Origin: Phycisphaerae bacterium
Lineage (GTDB): Bacteria; Planctomycetota; Phycisphaerae; UBA1845
Direction: 5' to 3'
Length of the DNA: 48,020 bases
NCBI GenBank assembly: GCA_029260115.1
Contig: JAJDDW010000120.1
Location: 1 to 48,020 of the forward strand
Below, one piece after another: positions 1 through 9,603 of the stretch. Within the stretch, counting starts at the first letter, position 1; each line of letters opens with the position of its first letter. Both the position numbers and the translations under genes were made by a program. The notes below the pieces were generated by a model that saw only the letters and a program-made list of their open reading frames with translations, was not told the origin of the DNA and ran no database searches.

Positions 1-808
1 CATCGATGGGCTTGCTAAGATCAAACGGCAAGAATACGCCGTGGTTATGATCGCTTGCTAAAATAATCAAGCGGTCATGCATCACCGCATAGCCCATCTC
101 TTGGGGCTGATGGCCGCATATGAAAACGTCCACATCTAACATATGACTCAACGCGATCAACGCTTGCTCGGTATGATACCGACCCCACACAAGTCGATGC
201 CCCGCGCCCCCCTCTGTCATGTCTCGCTCGGTTGGCACACGATCCAATACAGTTCGATCAAAACTTGGAATGTCGTGCGGGCTAGGCAGGGAGTGAGAAA
301 GGAAAACTCGATTAGCCGTCCGACCAGCCAGCGGTAAAGATTTTATGAACGTGTTAATCGCATCCAACACGCGAGGACCATGCCCCGGATACGCCGCGTC
401 TACACTCTGCTCAAACGCGAGCGTCACGACCCGGCCATTCTTCGTTATTTCCTGTCGATTAAGCTGAGCCAACTCGTGATTACTCTGTAAAAAATGCACC
501 TGATCCGGAAACTCGCACTTCCACTTAGCCGCCCATAATTGCACTTCGTGAGAAGTATCCAAGCCGTCAAGCGTCATGACCTCTTCATGAATGATTTCGT
601 GTAAGACGACGTGCCGGGCCCCTGCTTGCTCTAGCTTGCAAAACCATTTCAGCTTTTGGAAATTACGTCGATGACCATGCAAATCACCCGTCATCACCAA
701 TTGGCCATAGTTGGGAAACGTCAGCGTAGAGCCAACGAGTAGCGGATCGCTGCGATTAAGTTCAGCTGCCTCGAGAAAAGTATCGACTGCCGCAGCGCCA
801 TCACTCAT
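1..808 (-). CDS. Metallophosphoesterase, C-terminus cut by window edge
   Basis: An open frame runs from ATG at 808 to the window edge (269 codons, 3' part missing). It is a calcineurin-like metallophosphoesterase, probably a phosphoprotein phosphatase. Visible metal-site motifs are GDLHGH at residues 41-46, SNHE near residue 109 (usually GNHE) and GHQP near residue 233. The usual GDxxDRG motif is replaced by a His/Glu-rich stretch (HEIIHEE), so the metal site may differ. The start ATG overlaps the stop of the upstream kinase gene in an ATGA, which implies translational coupling and suggests a kinase/phosphatase pair acting on shared targets (inference). No signal peptide, so cytoplasmic. Confidence 0.85.
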   Translation of the reverse strand, partial: MSDGAAAVDTFLEAAELNRSDPLLVGSTLTFPNYGQLVMTGDLHGHRRNFQKLKWFCKLEQAGARHVVLHEIIHEEVMTLDGLDTSHEVQLWAAKWKCEFPDQVHFLQSNHELAQLNRQEITKNGRVVTLAFEQSVDAAYPGHGPRVLDAINTFIKSLPLAGRTANRVFLSHSLPSPHDIPSFDRTVLDRVPTERDMTEGGAGHRLVWGRYHTEQALIALSHMLDVDVFICGHQPQEMGYAVMHDRLIILASDHNHGVFLPFDLSKPID

Positions 809-1740
809 GTTGTGTCCTCGGATATAGACATAGACTCATCGTCGTTCTCATCCGACTCAACATCGCCGCCGGCTTCTAGGTTACTGCCACTTTCTATTTC
901 CACACGCTTATTTTCGCGGTGTTTATCCCAGATCTGCCCAATCGTAGCCAAGCGTGACATGAGCTGCTTCATATCCGTAGGCCGATCCGCAGGACGCTCG
1001 CGACAGCATTCCATCACTAACTGAGATAACGCCAGCGGAATTTTATCGTTGATCTCGATAGGGGCAATGGGCTTCTTCGTACGAATGATATTGATGCCCC
1101 CGCGATCATCGGTCCCCTGGATTTTCGTAGGATAATTTTCTGATGTCAGCACCCAATACATCGTCGCGCCAAAATTAAATACATCCGTGCGCTGATCCAG
1201 CGGCAATCGCTGCACCTGCTCTGGTGCAATAAAATCCGGCGTGCCCTGAATACGCTCTTTGCGATAATTCAGCGGACATGATTGGCCAAGATCAATAATC
1301 TTCACCACCCCGCCAGCCGAAACCATTATATTGGTCGGCTTAATATCGCTATGAACAAAACCTGCTTCATGCATGGCTTGAAGTCCCTGCGCGACGCGCG
1401 TAAATACGGTGAGAAACGTGCGCAGACGATTTGGTCTAGCCTTCTCAAGACTCAGCCCTTCGACAAGCTCCATCACGAGAATTAATTCTTTGAGTTGCAT
1501 CAACTTGCGAATGCGATGAATCGAATAAGATTTTCTGACAAAACTGCTATCTATCTTTTGGCTAATCTCATATTCATTTTCGGCTTGTTTGATAAACACG
1601 TCATCGTCAGGGGTTTTGCGCTCCACATTTTTGACGGCGTACTTCTTCCCGTCCTTAATATGGACAGCCAAGCTGATAGACGAGCCAGCGCCCATGCCAA
1701 GCTGCTCTATAATGCGATAATCTGGTAATTCAGTCGGCAA
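805..1740 (-). CDS. Small soluble Ser/Thr protein kinase (Hanks type)
   Basis: A 311-residue protein with one eukaryotic-type kinase domain. The glycine-rich loop GMGAGS is at 15-20, the ATP-anchoring lysine is K37 (YAVK), the catalytic loop is HSDIKPTN (H130, D132, K134, N137), the metal-binding motif is DLG at 150-152 instead of DFG, and an APEQ follows. All catalytic residues are present, so it should be active. There is no transmembrane segment and no sensor domain; the last ~40 residues are acidic and probably disordered. The start is TTG at 1740. It overlaps the phosphoesterase gene downstream by 4 bases. Substrate unknown. Confidence 0.9.
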   Translation of the reverse strand: MPTELPDYRIIEQLGMGAGSSISLAVHIKDGKKYAVKNVERKTPDDDVFIKQAENEYEISQKIDSSFVRKSYSIHRIRKLMQLKELILVMELVEGLSLEKARPNRLRTFLTVFTRVAQGLQAMHEAGFVHSDIKPTNIMVSAGGVVKIIDLGQSCPLNYRKERIQGTPDFIAPEQVQRLPLDQRTDVFNFGATMYWVLTSENYPTKIQGTDDRGGINIIRTKKPIAPIEINDKIPLALSQLVMECCRERPADRPTDMKQLMSRLATIGQIWDKHRENKRVEIESGSNLEAGGDVESDENDDESMSISEDTT

Positions 1741-1965
1741 AATTATGTCCCATCCAGCCGGTCACAACTGGGCTTCAAATGACGCTGGCCGCCATGCACG
1801 AGCAGTAGCTTCGACCTATATCTATTGAATAAATGTCGGCCAAACCGTCGACCTACTTGCCCGTAGCCCCTCGGCAGGAAAACAGCCTCGCCCCTAATAT
1901 GACGAGCCAAGCATTATAAGCTTATAAGCCCCAAAACCTCAAGGCACAACCGAGCAAAATCGAGC

Positions 1966-1993
1966 CATGAGCCGCGGGCTTCAACCCGTGCGG
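1966..1993 (-). repeat. Dispersed GGCTGAAGC repeat, copy 1
   Basis: On the minus strand this reads as a GC-rich near-palindrome of the type GGGTTGAAGCCCGCGGCTCA. Close relatives occur at 10919-10945 and 23541-23568 on the plus strand, so it is a dispersed REP-like element of this genome. Confidence 0.6.
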
Positions 1994-2155
1994 AGCCACG
2001 CTGCTAATTCAATCATGCAGATTTACTTCGGTCTGGTGGCCCACACCCTTCTGTTTGGTCCTGGGGAGTCGATGACTAGAGCGCATCGAGCGTGGTAGCC
2101 TATGACAAGCTCAATTCCTGGATGGTTCGACGCGTTGGAATGAGCATATTTGCGC

Positions 2156-2195
2156 GATTCCCCACCCATCAGGAGTACCCGATGGGTGGGGAATC
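2156..2195. repeat. Perfect 15-bp inverted repeat
   Basis: GATTCCCCACCCATC at 2156-2170 is exactly complementary to 2181-2195, with a 10-base loop. There is no T-run on either side, so it is not a standard terminator; a REP-like element or cruciform is more likely. Confidence 0.75.
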
Positions 2196-2251
2196 GACAT
2201 TTGAGAACAGGTTACAGGGTGTAGCATCAGTTCCCTCGCCATATCCGCGCA

Positions 2252-2313
2252 GGCGGGTATCCAGTCTTTGCAACCGACTTATCGCTGCTGGATTCCCGCC
2301 TACGCGGGCATGA
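2252..2313. repeat. Extragenic palindrome (CTGGATTCCCGCC type)
   Basis: GGCGGGTATCCAG at 2252-2264 pairs with CTGGATTCCCGCC at 2288-2300 with one mismatch, and is followed by a second small stem (CCCGC...GCGGG). Sequences of this type (cgcggg-atgac) are frequent extragenic palindromes in many bacteria, from memory. Confidence 0.6.
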
Positions 2314-2431
2314 CGATCGGCAGCATAGTACGTTTAGATGCTAATCCACAAATAGACTTCGACCTCTCTACTCCTAGTCTCGACGGCCAAATGTGGCTAC
2401 GATAATTGGATATCACGACTTGGGGCGATTC

Positions 2432-2575
2432 ATGTACTGTAGCCACTGCCATTACGACTTACGAGACTACCAGTGCCGCACGGAGCAACCCGAGCATCGC
2501 TGCCCGGAATGCGGGACTACATTCGACCCACAAGACGAGCACACCTATTTATTGCAAATTCCAACCGCCGTCTAA
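2432..2575 (+). CDS. Short zinc-ribbon protein, possibly a severed N-terminus
   Basis: A 48-residue product from ATG at 2432 (a GTG at 2393 would add 13 residues). It starts MYCSHCHYDLRDY and contains a second knuckle HRCPECGTTFDP, a rubredoxin-like four-cysteine zinc ribbon. Planctomycete proteins with this N-terminus usually continue into membrane helices. Here an in-frame TAA at 2573 ends it, and the membrane protein gene starts in the same reading frame 15 bases later. The two may therefore be one gene broken by a nonsense mutation, or a genuine split pair. Function unknown. Confidence 0.6.
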   Translation: MYCSHCHYDLRDYQCRTEQPEHRCPECGTTFDPQDEHTYLLQIPTAV

Positions 2576-2590
2576 TCCTTCTCCCAGAAC

Positions 2591-3334
2591 ATGATAGTCA
2601 AAACAGCTGCGAAAATTCTCGTTGTTGGCGTCATATACAGCATGACTGTTTTCATCTTCTTACCCGGACTCTTTTCATCGCGATGCGGCCCCATCAGCGC
2701 GAAACAATTGAGCCTTGGTGCGTTACGTTCAATAATTCAAGCTCACATGCTAAACACGGCATTATGTGCGGATGATGGAATTTTAACGATAGACGACGTT
2801 CGACATGATTTGGCTCCTTTTTGGTATTCGCGCTCTGTTGAACCCAAGTACATTCCAGCATGCCGCTGGAATCGACAAACTTCTGACATCATTACAATAT
2901 CGGTGTTCGCCACAGGAATAATCCTGTGTGTGATCGTTCTTACAAAGCGATGGCTTCGCAACAGCCTCATAATCTTAGCCTCAATGTGTATTTTTATTAT
3001 TCTTATCATCGTGATTAGCAGATATTTCGTGGGCGGATTCATGCGTACATCATCTTATGCCTTCGTTGACGACTATGTACTACTACCCAATACCAATTGG
3101 CGTGAACCCGAGACCGCCAGAGTAGATGGTGTAATCGCCTTCGAGAAGCATCCATGGCCAAGAGCCAATCGTGTCGTCGCCAGGAATGCCTGGTCGGTGC
3201 GCGTCATCAAAGAAAGTGAATTCCAAAAAATACTAACTCAGCAACCAGAAGCAAAGCGAGCTTGGAACAACTGCCTCAAAGCTGGGGAATGCAAAACAGT
3301 CGAGCAGCTACAATTTTCAGGATCGGTAAAATAA
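2591..3334 (+). CDS. Membrane protein of unknown function (three helices)
   Basis: A 247-residue protein with a hydrophobic N-terminal helix (residues ~7-28) and two further helices near 98-118 and 122-145, followed by a soluble ~100-residue C-terminal part. I do not recognise the family. It is in the same frame as the preceding zinc-ribbon fragment (only one stop codon between them). Its last ~30 codons lie in a 117-bp direct repeat whose second copy (4070-4187) lies beyond the next gene, so the 3' end of this gene was duplicated or the region was remodelled. Confidence 0.6.
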   Translation: MIVKTAAKILVVGVIYSMTVFIFLPGLFSSRCGPISAKQLSLGALRSIIQAHMLNTALCADDGILTIDDVRHDLAPFWYSRSVEPKYIPACRWNRQTSDIITISVFATGIILCVIVLTKRWLRNSLIILASMCIFIILIIVISRYFVGGFMRTSSYAFVDDYVLLPNTNWREPETARVDGVIAFEKHPWPRANRVVARNAWSVRVIKESEFQKILTQQPEAKRAWNNCLKAGECKTVEQLQFSGSVK

Positions 3335-3355
3335 TCAACCTGACACCTTTTCATC
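3239..3355 (+). repeat. Direct repeat, copy A
   Basis: This segment covers the end of the membrane-protein gene and about 20 bases beyond. It matches 4070-4187 closely, with a long identical core (aagctggggaatgcaaaaca and onward). Both copies end in CCTGACACCTTTTCATC. The two copies bracket the minus-strand gene at 3372-4064. Confidence 0.85.
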
Positions 3356-3371
3356 TTCTTTTCATCTTCCG

Positions 3372-4064
3372 TCAAACCGCTGCCAGCACCGTGAGCACCT
3401 CTTTCGCCTTTCGCTTACGTTTCGCTTTCCAATCCATACCGGCTTCATTCCGTGCGCGGTCCGTAAGCCAAGCCGCCTCGGGGTGCTTGCCTTCTCTTAC
3501 ACCCAAGCCATTTTTGTGAGCTATTGTCCACGCCTTGGCAAATTCTGAAAAGGTTGGGGCTTCGCCACTCGTCCAAAACTCTCGCGCAAGTATCCTAGCT
3601 ATCGCCCCGTTCTTGAATTCACCGTCCGTTAGTCTCTTGAGCAGCTTGATCATGTCTTTGTTGGTCTTGTCATACCAACCGTAATAAAGCCGGTCTGAAG
3701 GTCTGAGCTTTGTGGGCGGGCCTTCGAGATGGACAACATGTGCCAGGAAACATGTCGCTCCAAGGATTCGACCTGTCTTCAAGTAATGCCGGATTCGACC
3801 AAGCACGACAGATTTTCTGTCGGTGTCGCTCGTTCTTTTTCGTTCGCCGGATTCAATTTCGATCCAAATCGTGTAGGGAATCGCGTGCATCTTGCAAATA
3901 AATCGCATCTCCTCAAGATTCAGGTAGTTGAGGTTATCAATGAGCTTTCGCTGGTCCGTTTTGTTGAGATGTGAGATTAGCGACGGCATGGGAACTTTAC
4001 TATGGCCCCGGGTGTAACCGCTATTAAGAAATCGAATAAAGGGGGACTGTGGGGCTGTCTCCAT
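3372..4064 (-). CDS. Conserved cytoplasmic protein of unknown function
   Basis: A 230-residue soluble protein, rich in Lys and Arg. Its middle (LNLEEMRFICKMHAIPY, later RIRHYLKTGRI and LRPSDRLYYGWYDKTNKDMI) resembles a widely scattered family that databases call 'cytoplasmic protein' or hypothetical (memory, moderate). The N-terminal half has a SAP-like helix-extended-helix look. No catalytic motif is evident. It sits alone between two copies of a 117-bp direct repeat, an arrangement expected for a mobile or recently inserted cassette. Confidence 0.7.
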   Translation of the reverse strand: METAPQSPFIRFLNSGYTRGHSKVPMPSLISHLNKTDQRKLIDNLNYLNLEEMRFICKMHAIPYTIWIEIESGERKRTSDTDRKSVVLGRIRHYLKTGRILGATCFLAHVVHLEGPPTKLRPSDRLYYGWYDKTNKDMIKLLKRLTDGEFKNGAIARILAREFWTSGEAPTFSEFAKAWTIAHKNGLGVREGKHPEAAWLTDRARNEAGMDWKAKRKRKAKEVLTVLAAV

Positions 4065-4069
4065 TTATT

Positions 4070-4187
4070 CAGCAACCGGCAGCAAAGCAAACTTCGGCGA
4101 ACTGCATTAAAGCTGGGGAATGCAAAACAGTCGAGCAACTACAAATTTCGGGATCGGCGAAAATAATCATCCTGACACCTTTTCATC
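4070..4187 (+). repeat. Direct repeat, copy B (duplicated gene tail)
   Basis: The second copy of 3239-3355. It can still be read as the C-terminal end of the membrane protein (KAGECKTVEQLQ) but has no gene body in front of it. It ends in CCTGACACCTTTTCATC, as copy A does. Confidence 0.85.
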
Positions 4188-4202
4188 CCCCTTTTCATCC
4201 CC

Positions 4203-4658
4203 CTACTTCTTCCAAAGACCGTGATCGTTACCGCCCTGGATGTAGATTGCGAATGTGCCAATGCCGGGAATCTCCAACGGTGGATGAGCCGCTATAGCGC
4301 CAGCCCTCACCGCCGTCGCGAAAGCACCTTCAATATCGTCAACCAACCAATAGGGCCGTACCACCGGCTCTTCCGTCGCGCGCAGGGGAGCCCTCACACC
4401 CAGCATTCCGCCGCCCTGAAGCATTGTCGTCCGTGCCTGGCCAAGAGCGGCGACGGGCTCGGAGAATTTTACGCCAGTCACCGCTGCATAGGACGCGCAC
4501 ACCGCATCGACGTCTTTGGTTACGATTTCGAGATATTGGACCTGCATGACTTTCTCGGCTGATCGCTTCTTCTTAACGCCCGCATTCTCGTCAGCGTTCG
4601 AGGAGGTCAATCCGAAGGCGATGGCCAACATCGGTAGTACACAGTAAACGATTTTCAT
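4203..4658 (-). CDS. Secreted VOC/glyoxalase-fold protein
   Basis: The start ATG at 4658 is set by an AAGGAG ribosome site 8 bases upstream; the frame is open further upstream but that part is not needed. Product 151 residues with a signal peptide (MKIVYCVLPMLAIAFG...SNA, cleavage near residue 21). The rest is a single glyoxalase/bleomycin-resistance-like module: it opens with VQYLEIVTKDVDAVCASYAAV, has PYWLVDDIEGAFATAVRAGA in the second half and ends GNDHGLWKK. Substrate unknown. Export of a VOC protein is somewhat unusual. No operon partner: the next gene on this strand is separated by ~380 bases of repeats. Confidence 0.8.
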   Translation of the reverse strand: MKIVYCVLPMLAIAFGLTSSNADENAGVKKKRSAEKVMQVQYLEIVTKDVDAVCASYAAVTGVKFSEPVAALGQARTTMLQGGGMLGVRAPLRATEEPVVRPYWLVDDIEGAFATAVRAGAIAAHPPLEIPGIGTFAIYIQGGNDHGLWKK

Positions 4659-5035
4659 GTTCTCACTCCTTGGAATCTGCCTTGGTTTCAATCGTAAAGC
4701 CCGTCTCGGCCATTATCGCGGTAACGACGCAAGCTGCAAGGAAACGGGCATGCAACGTAATCGCCATTCTCGGGGCGACGATAGTCAATCGTCGTGGTAG
4801 GCACTATGCCCAGATTTCTGAATGGATCTCGTCTAAACTGTACAACGCTTCGTTACGAGGGCTGATGCTTCGGGAAGAGGGAAGAGAAAAGGAGAAGAGA
4901 AAAGGTGTCAGGTTAAATTGTTTGGTATCGGAGCTGAATCTGGATGACAATTATGGAATATTTCAACCTGACACCTTTTCATCTGTGACACCTTTTCTCC
5001 TGTTTTCTCCTGCTTTTCTCCTTCTAAAGTTTGAC
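4659..5035. other. Non-coding stretch with an AACCTGACACC palindrome
   Basis: No gene is supported. The downstream half is a large imperfect palindrome (listed at 4900-5020). The open frame over 4670-5065 is low-complexity where it crosses the repeat. Confidence 0.6.
4900..5020. repeat. Inverted repeat with AACCTGACACCTTTT arms
   Basis: AAAAGGTGTCAGGTT at 4900-4914 is the exact complement of AACCTGACACCTTTT at 4965-4979. Around them, purine-rich and pyrimidine-rich tracts (gagaaaaggagaagag and ccttttctcctgttttctcc) extend the symmetry, and a further GTGACACCTTTTCTCC follows. The same CTGACACCTTTTCATC word ends both direct-repeat copies at 3355 and 4187, so this is a local family of REP-like elements. 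Confidence 0.8.
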
Positions 5036-5638
5036 CTACCCCGCAACGTAGTCCGCAGAGCTTGACGGCCGTTTCAAGATCATCATGAGAGCCGGTCCAT
5101 CCGGCGTTGTAATTCGTCCGAGGTCTTGAAATCCCACTTTCTCATAACAACGAATTGCACGACGATTATCTGGATGAGGATCTACGCGAATCTCGGTCAC
5201 TCTTGGATCGGCCATTAGGAAAGCCACGAATTCAGAAATCATCATTGTACCAAGCCCTTGATCCAGGCGATTGCCGTCCGCCAAGAACTGATCTATTCCC
5301 AGCACGCCGGGTTCCGGTTCATCCGGCCACCATTCCAGGCTCCCTTCAGCTGCTTCATAAAACTGTATATAACCTACCGGCTGTCCATTGTAGTAAGCGA
5401 GGTATGGTCGAGCTGCATCGCTGCCAGCAATGCGAGGCAGGTACTTCTCGCGCACCTCTTTAAGCGAAGTCACTCCGTCCCTCCACCACTCTTGAAGATG
5501 CGGACGATTCAGCCAATCATGAAGGAGCGCCAGATTCATATCAGTCAGCGGGCGAAATTCAAAATCTGGTTCTTCCAACGTCAACAGAAGTCTCACAATC
5601 GAATTTTTATCTTCGCACAACAATCCATGCAGAAACAT
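5036..5638 (-). CDS. GNAT acetyltransferase resembling AAC(6')-Ib
   Basis: A 200-residue protein aligning over most of its length with aminoglycoside 6'-N-acetyltransferase type Ib as I remember it: WLNRPHLQEWW, KYLPRIAGSD...PYLAYYNGQPVGYIQFY, GIDQFLADGNRLDQGLGT (acetyl-CoA pyrophosphate loop QGLGT), DPHPDNRRAIRCYEKVGF and TTPDGPALMM. The expected activity is acetyl transfer from acetyl-CoA to an amine; whether the acceptor is an aminoglycoside cannot be told. The N-terminal ~25 residues before FEFRPL are extra, so an internal start is possible. No attC site or integrase is nearby; flanking repeats suggest a mobile neighbourhood. Confidence 0.85.
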   Translation of the reverse strand: MFLHGLLCEDKNSIVRLLLTLEEPDFEFRPLTDMNLALLHDWLNRPHLQEWWRDGVTSLKEVREKYLPRIAGSDAARPYLAYYNGQPVGYIQFYEAAEGSLEWWPDEPEPGVLGIDQFLADGNRLDQGLGTMMISEFVAFLMADPRVTEIRVDPHPDNRRAIRCYEKVGFQDLGRITTPDGPALMMILKRPSSSADYVAG

Positions 5639-5829
5639 TAAAATATTCTAGGGCTGGCCGGGTGGCCCGGGTCCTTCTTTTTGGACCTGGGGGAGTCGAT
5701 GGTCGAATAGAAAAGGCTTAAACGAGCCATCAGTTAGTATCGTGGTTATTGCAATGCACGCTCCCTACTTTTTATTTTAGCACAGACACTATCAGCTTTG
5801 AGTATAACATCATCTCAAAATCAATAAAC

Positions 5830-5869
5830 AAAAAAAGCCCGACAACCAGTTTTCGCCAATTGTCGGGCT
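5830..5869 (-). terminator. Intrinsic terminator of the 16S rRNA transcript
   Basis: AGCCCGACAA at 5836-5845 pairs exactly with TTGTCGGGCT at 5860-5869; on the minus strand the stem is followed by a run of seven T (5830-5836). It lies ~130 bases past the 16S 3' end, so transcription stops without reaching a 23S gene. The interval 5870-5999 contains only small hairpins, no tRNA. Confidence 0.9.
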
Positions 5870-5997
5870 TAAATATCAAGTACAGGTTTATCGTCTGCCG
5901 GAACCTCTCGGTTCCAACTATCGGAGCAAGCTCCGATGAAAATATGCTGACATTACCGCACTCAACCTTTCGGTCGAGGTACGTCTAGGTAATCCCC

Positions 5998-7544
<1,547 letters not shown>

Positions 7545-7786
7545 AGTTTCGTTCCCTGACACCCCATCATGTAAAATGATGGGTATGGAATAGAATCGAA
7601 TTATTGGCTCTCTCATTCATGCGTCTATATTGAACGAAAGTTTGGTTCAACTGATTGCTCAGTCAAACCGACTTTTGCGCCCCACTCGTTGTCAAGACGA
7701 GCGAGACGTCTATTCGACCTCAATACACCGAAAAACAGACGCGGTGCATGAAGCCGTCACATTCTCAAGACGACAAACCTGTTTAC

Positions 7787-7798
7787 TTGTCAAAGAAC
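7787..7798 (-). promoter_or_regulatory. boxA-like antitermination site in the rRNA leader
   Basis: On the minus strand the leader reads GTTCTTTGACAA, close to bacterial rRNA boxA. It lies between the promoter and the mature 16S, where NusB/NusE-dependent antitermination sites are expected. Confidence 0.5.
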
Positions 7799-7833
7799 CG
7801 CCGTGTCGAATGAACGACAATGGCGAGCCGGGC

Positions 7834-7861
7834 ATCATAGGGCAGCCTCAACCCCTGTCAA
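7834..7861 (-). promoter_or_regulatory. Sigma-70 promoter for the 16S rRNA gene
   Basis: On the minus strand TTGACA (7856-7861) is followed by a 16-base spacer and TATGAT (7834-7839). Transcription would start near 7827, giving a ~280-base leader that includes the boxA-like site and a hairpin (cccatcat/atgatggg) just before the mature 5' end. No protein gene is seen in 7545-8098. Confidence 0.75.
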
Positions 7862-8098
7862 CTCATTGAATCATATATTTTACAAGGTTTTTTTTCGGAC
7901 CACCCATTACCAGTATTCGCAACAGGTATTACTCAACCATTATTCCAGAGACACTTTAACCGTGACCGCTGCCAGCGAACGATGATCAGCCCACAAAATA
8001 ACCAACTCTAACGCCATCAAACCACATTTTTTCACGCTATGCAATCGCCCCACCCAGCCGATACTTTCGTATACGGGCTTAAGTTGTAATAACACCAT

Positions 8099-9331
8099 AT
8101 GAAAAAATCACCGCTATTCATTATCCTCATCGTCGCCTTTGTCGACCTTGTCAGTTACGGACTAATTATTCCCTTGCAAGCATCCTACGCTGAGCGCATG
8201 GGTGCCAACGGTCTGACATTCGGTTTACTGGTCGGCACCTACTCGCTCATGCAGCTCATATTCAACCCCCTTCTCGGACGCTGGTCAGACCGAGTCGGGC
8301 GTCGACGCGTGCTGTTAATTAGTGTTTTTGGCAGCATATTTAGCCATCTACTGCTGGGTGTCGCGGACTTGGCCTCTTCGCTTCCACTGTTATTTCTCGC
8401 CCGCACGCTCGACGGTATCACGGGTGCCAACATCTCGACAGCACAAGCCTATATTGCCGACGTAACGACAAAAGAAAATCGGGCCAAGGGTATGGGCATG
8501 TTCGGGGCTGCGTTCGGACTTGGCTTCGTCATGGGTCCGGCTATTGGCGCAGGATTGGTCTTCCTTGGCGGCATTATCAGCGGCCCTGCTTATGGCACCG
8601 CTTGGCCCGCATTCGGGGCAGCCGTGATTTCCGCAACCGCCTTTTTTCTCATCTGGAAGCACCTGCCAGAATCTAATCCCGACGCCACAGACACGGCCTC
8701 CCAGCGTCGCGTACCACACCTAAAAACCATGGGCTCGCTTTTCCATCAACCCAGATTGAGGGAGCTATTCACCTTAACATTTAGCATCACATTTTCTTTC
8801 GTGCTGCTCGAAATCACTTTCGTATTCCTCTGCACGCACTTTCTCGGCGTGCGCGAGGCCGGAGCCGGGCTGATTTTTGCTTACATTGGCATCCTCATGG
8901 TCATTGTACAAGGCGGACTTGTTGGCCGATTAGCCAAGCGATACGGCGAGGCGAGCCTTATTGCCTTCGCCCCATTCATCACAGCGATCGGATTCGTGAT
9001 TATCTCTTTCGTAGCCGAGGTGGACACTACGACATGGGCCTGGGCGGCGCTGCTCATAGGATGCATACCTGTAGCATTCGGCAATGGATTGACCACACCG
9101 AGCGTCAACGCCTTGGTATCCAAAGAGTCCCCAAAAGATCAGCAAGGCATCGTACTAGGCACAAATCAAGCACTAGGTTCACTGGCCCGCGCGCTAGGAC
9201 CATTAGCTGGCGGCGCGATGTACGACGTCCGAGCGGCCCTGCCCTATTGGGTTGGCGCAGGATTGTTTGTTGCGATAGGCGTATATGCCGTGAAAATTCG
9301 GCCCAGACATATTCTAAATGCCCAATCGTAG
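8099..9331 (+). CDS. MFS efflux transporter, TetA-like
   Basis: A 410-residue protein with 12 predicted transmembrane helices. The drug:H+ antiporter motif A (GRWSDRVGRRRV, residues ~61-72) and a TetA-like stretch (ARTLDGITGANISTAQAYIADVT) followed by the motif-C-like GFVMGPAIGA are all present. This is the layout of tetracycline/multidrug exporters of the inner membrane. No TetR-type repressor lies next to it, so the physiological substrate is open. It stands alone after the rRNA promoter region. The ATG at 8099 fits the first helix. Confidence 0.85.
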   Translation: MKKSPLFIILIVAFVDLVSYGLIIPLQASYAERMGANGLTFGLLVGTYSLMQLIFNPLLGRWSDRVGRRRVLLISVFGSIFSHLLLGVADLASSLPLLFLARTLDGITGANISTAQAYIADVTTKENRAKGMGMFGAAFGLGFVMGPAIGAGLVFLGGIISGPAYGTAWPAFGAAVISATAFFLIWKHLPESNPDATDTASQRRVPHLKTMGSLFHQPRLRELFTLTFSITFSFVLLEITFVFLCTHFLGVREAGAGLIFAYIGILMVIVQGGLVGRLAKRYGEASLIAFAPFITAIGFVIISFVAEVDTTTWAWAALLIGCIPVAFGNGLTTPSVNALVSKESPKDQQGIVLGTNQALGSLARALGPLAGGAMYDVRAALPYWVGAGLFVAIGVYAVKIRPRHILNAQS

Positions 9332-9523
9332 CTGGGGACATGCCCATTCATGGGTGCAGGCCCATAGATGGGTGGCATGCATGAATATGTAAAGTGCCCT
9401 CAAGATTGGCCATGGTCGAGCTTTCATCGCCACGTTCAACTCGGATGGCTAGACCCAACCTGGCCAGGCTCATCGCCCATCGAGTTGATTGATATGCCGG
9501 GAGAGTAATTGGCGTTCGCTTTC

Positions 9524-9541
9524 GTCATGCCATAGCATGAC
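9524..9541. repeat. GTCATGC palindrome, copy 1
   Basis: GTCATGC-CATA-GCATGAC, a perfect 7-bp stem with a 4-base loop, upstream of the small zinc-ribbon gene. The interval 9332-9603 holds no gene. Confidence 0.65.
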
Positions 9542-9603
9542 CTTATTGACTAGAGCGGTGATTTTATTCTCAACATAGTTCACTACAACAGGGAGTGACG
9601 AAT

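Larger units (their letters stand above)
1741..2431. other. Long non-coding stretch with several palindromes
   Basis: No convincing gene lies between the kinase start and the zinc-ribbon gene. The stretch holds three unrelated repeat-like elements, listed separately: a GC-rich motif at 1966, a perfect 15-bp hairpin at 2156, and an extragenic palindrome at 2252. The short open frame over 2092-2313 is built largely from these palindromes and is not credible. Confidence 0.6.

Noticed and set aside
5036..5638. Integron cassette around the AAC(6')-like gene
   Set aside because: No attC-like site or integrase is visible; the flanking repeats are of a different kind.
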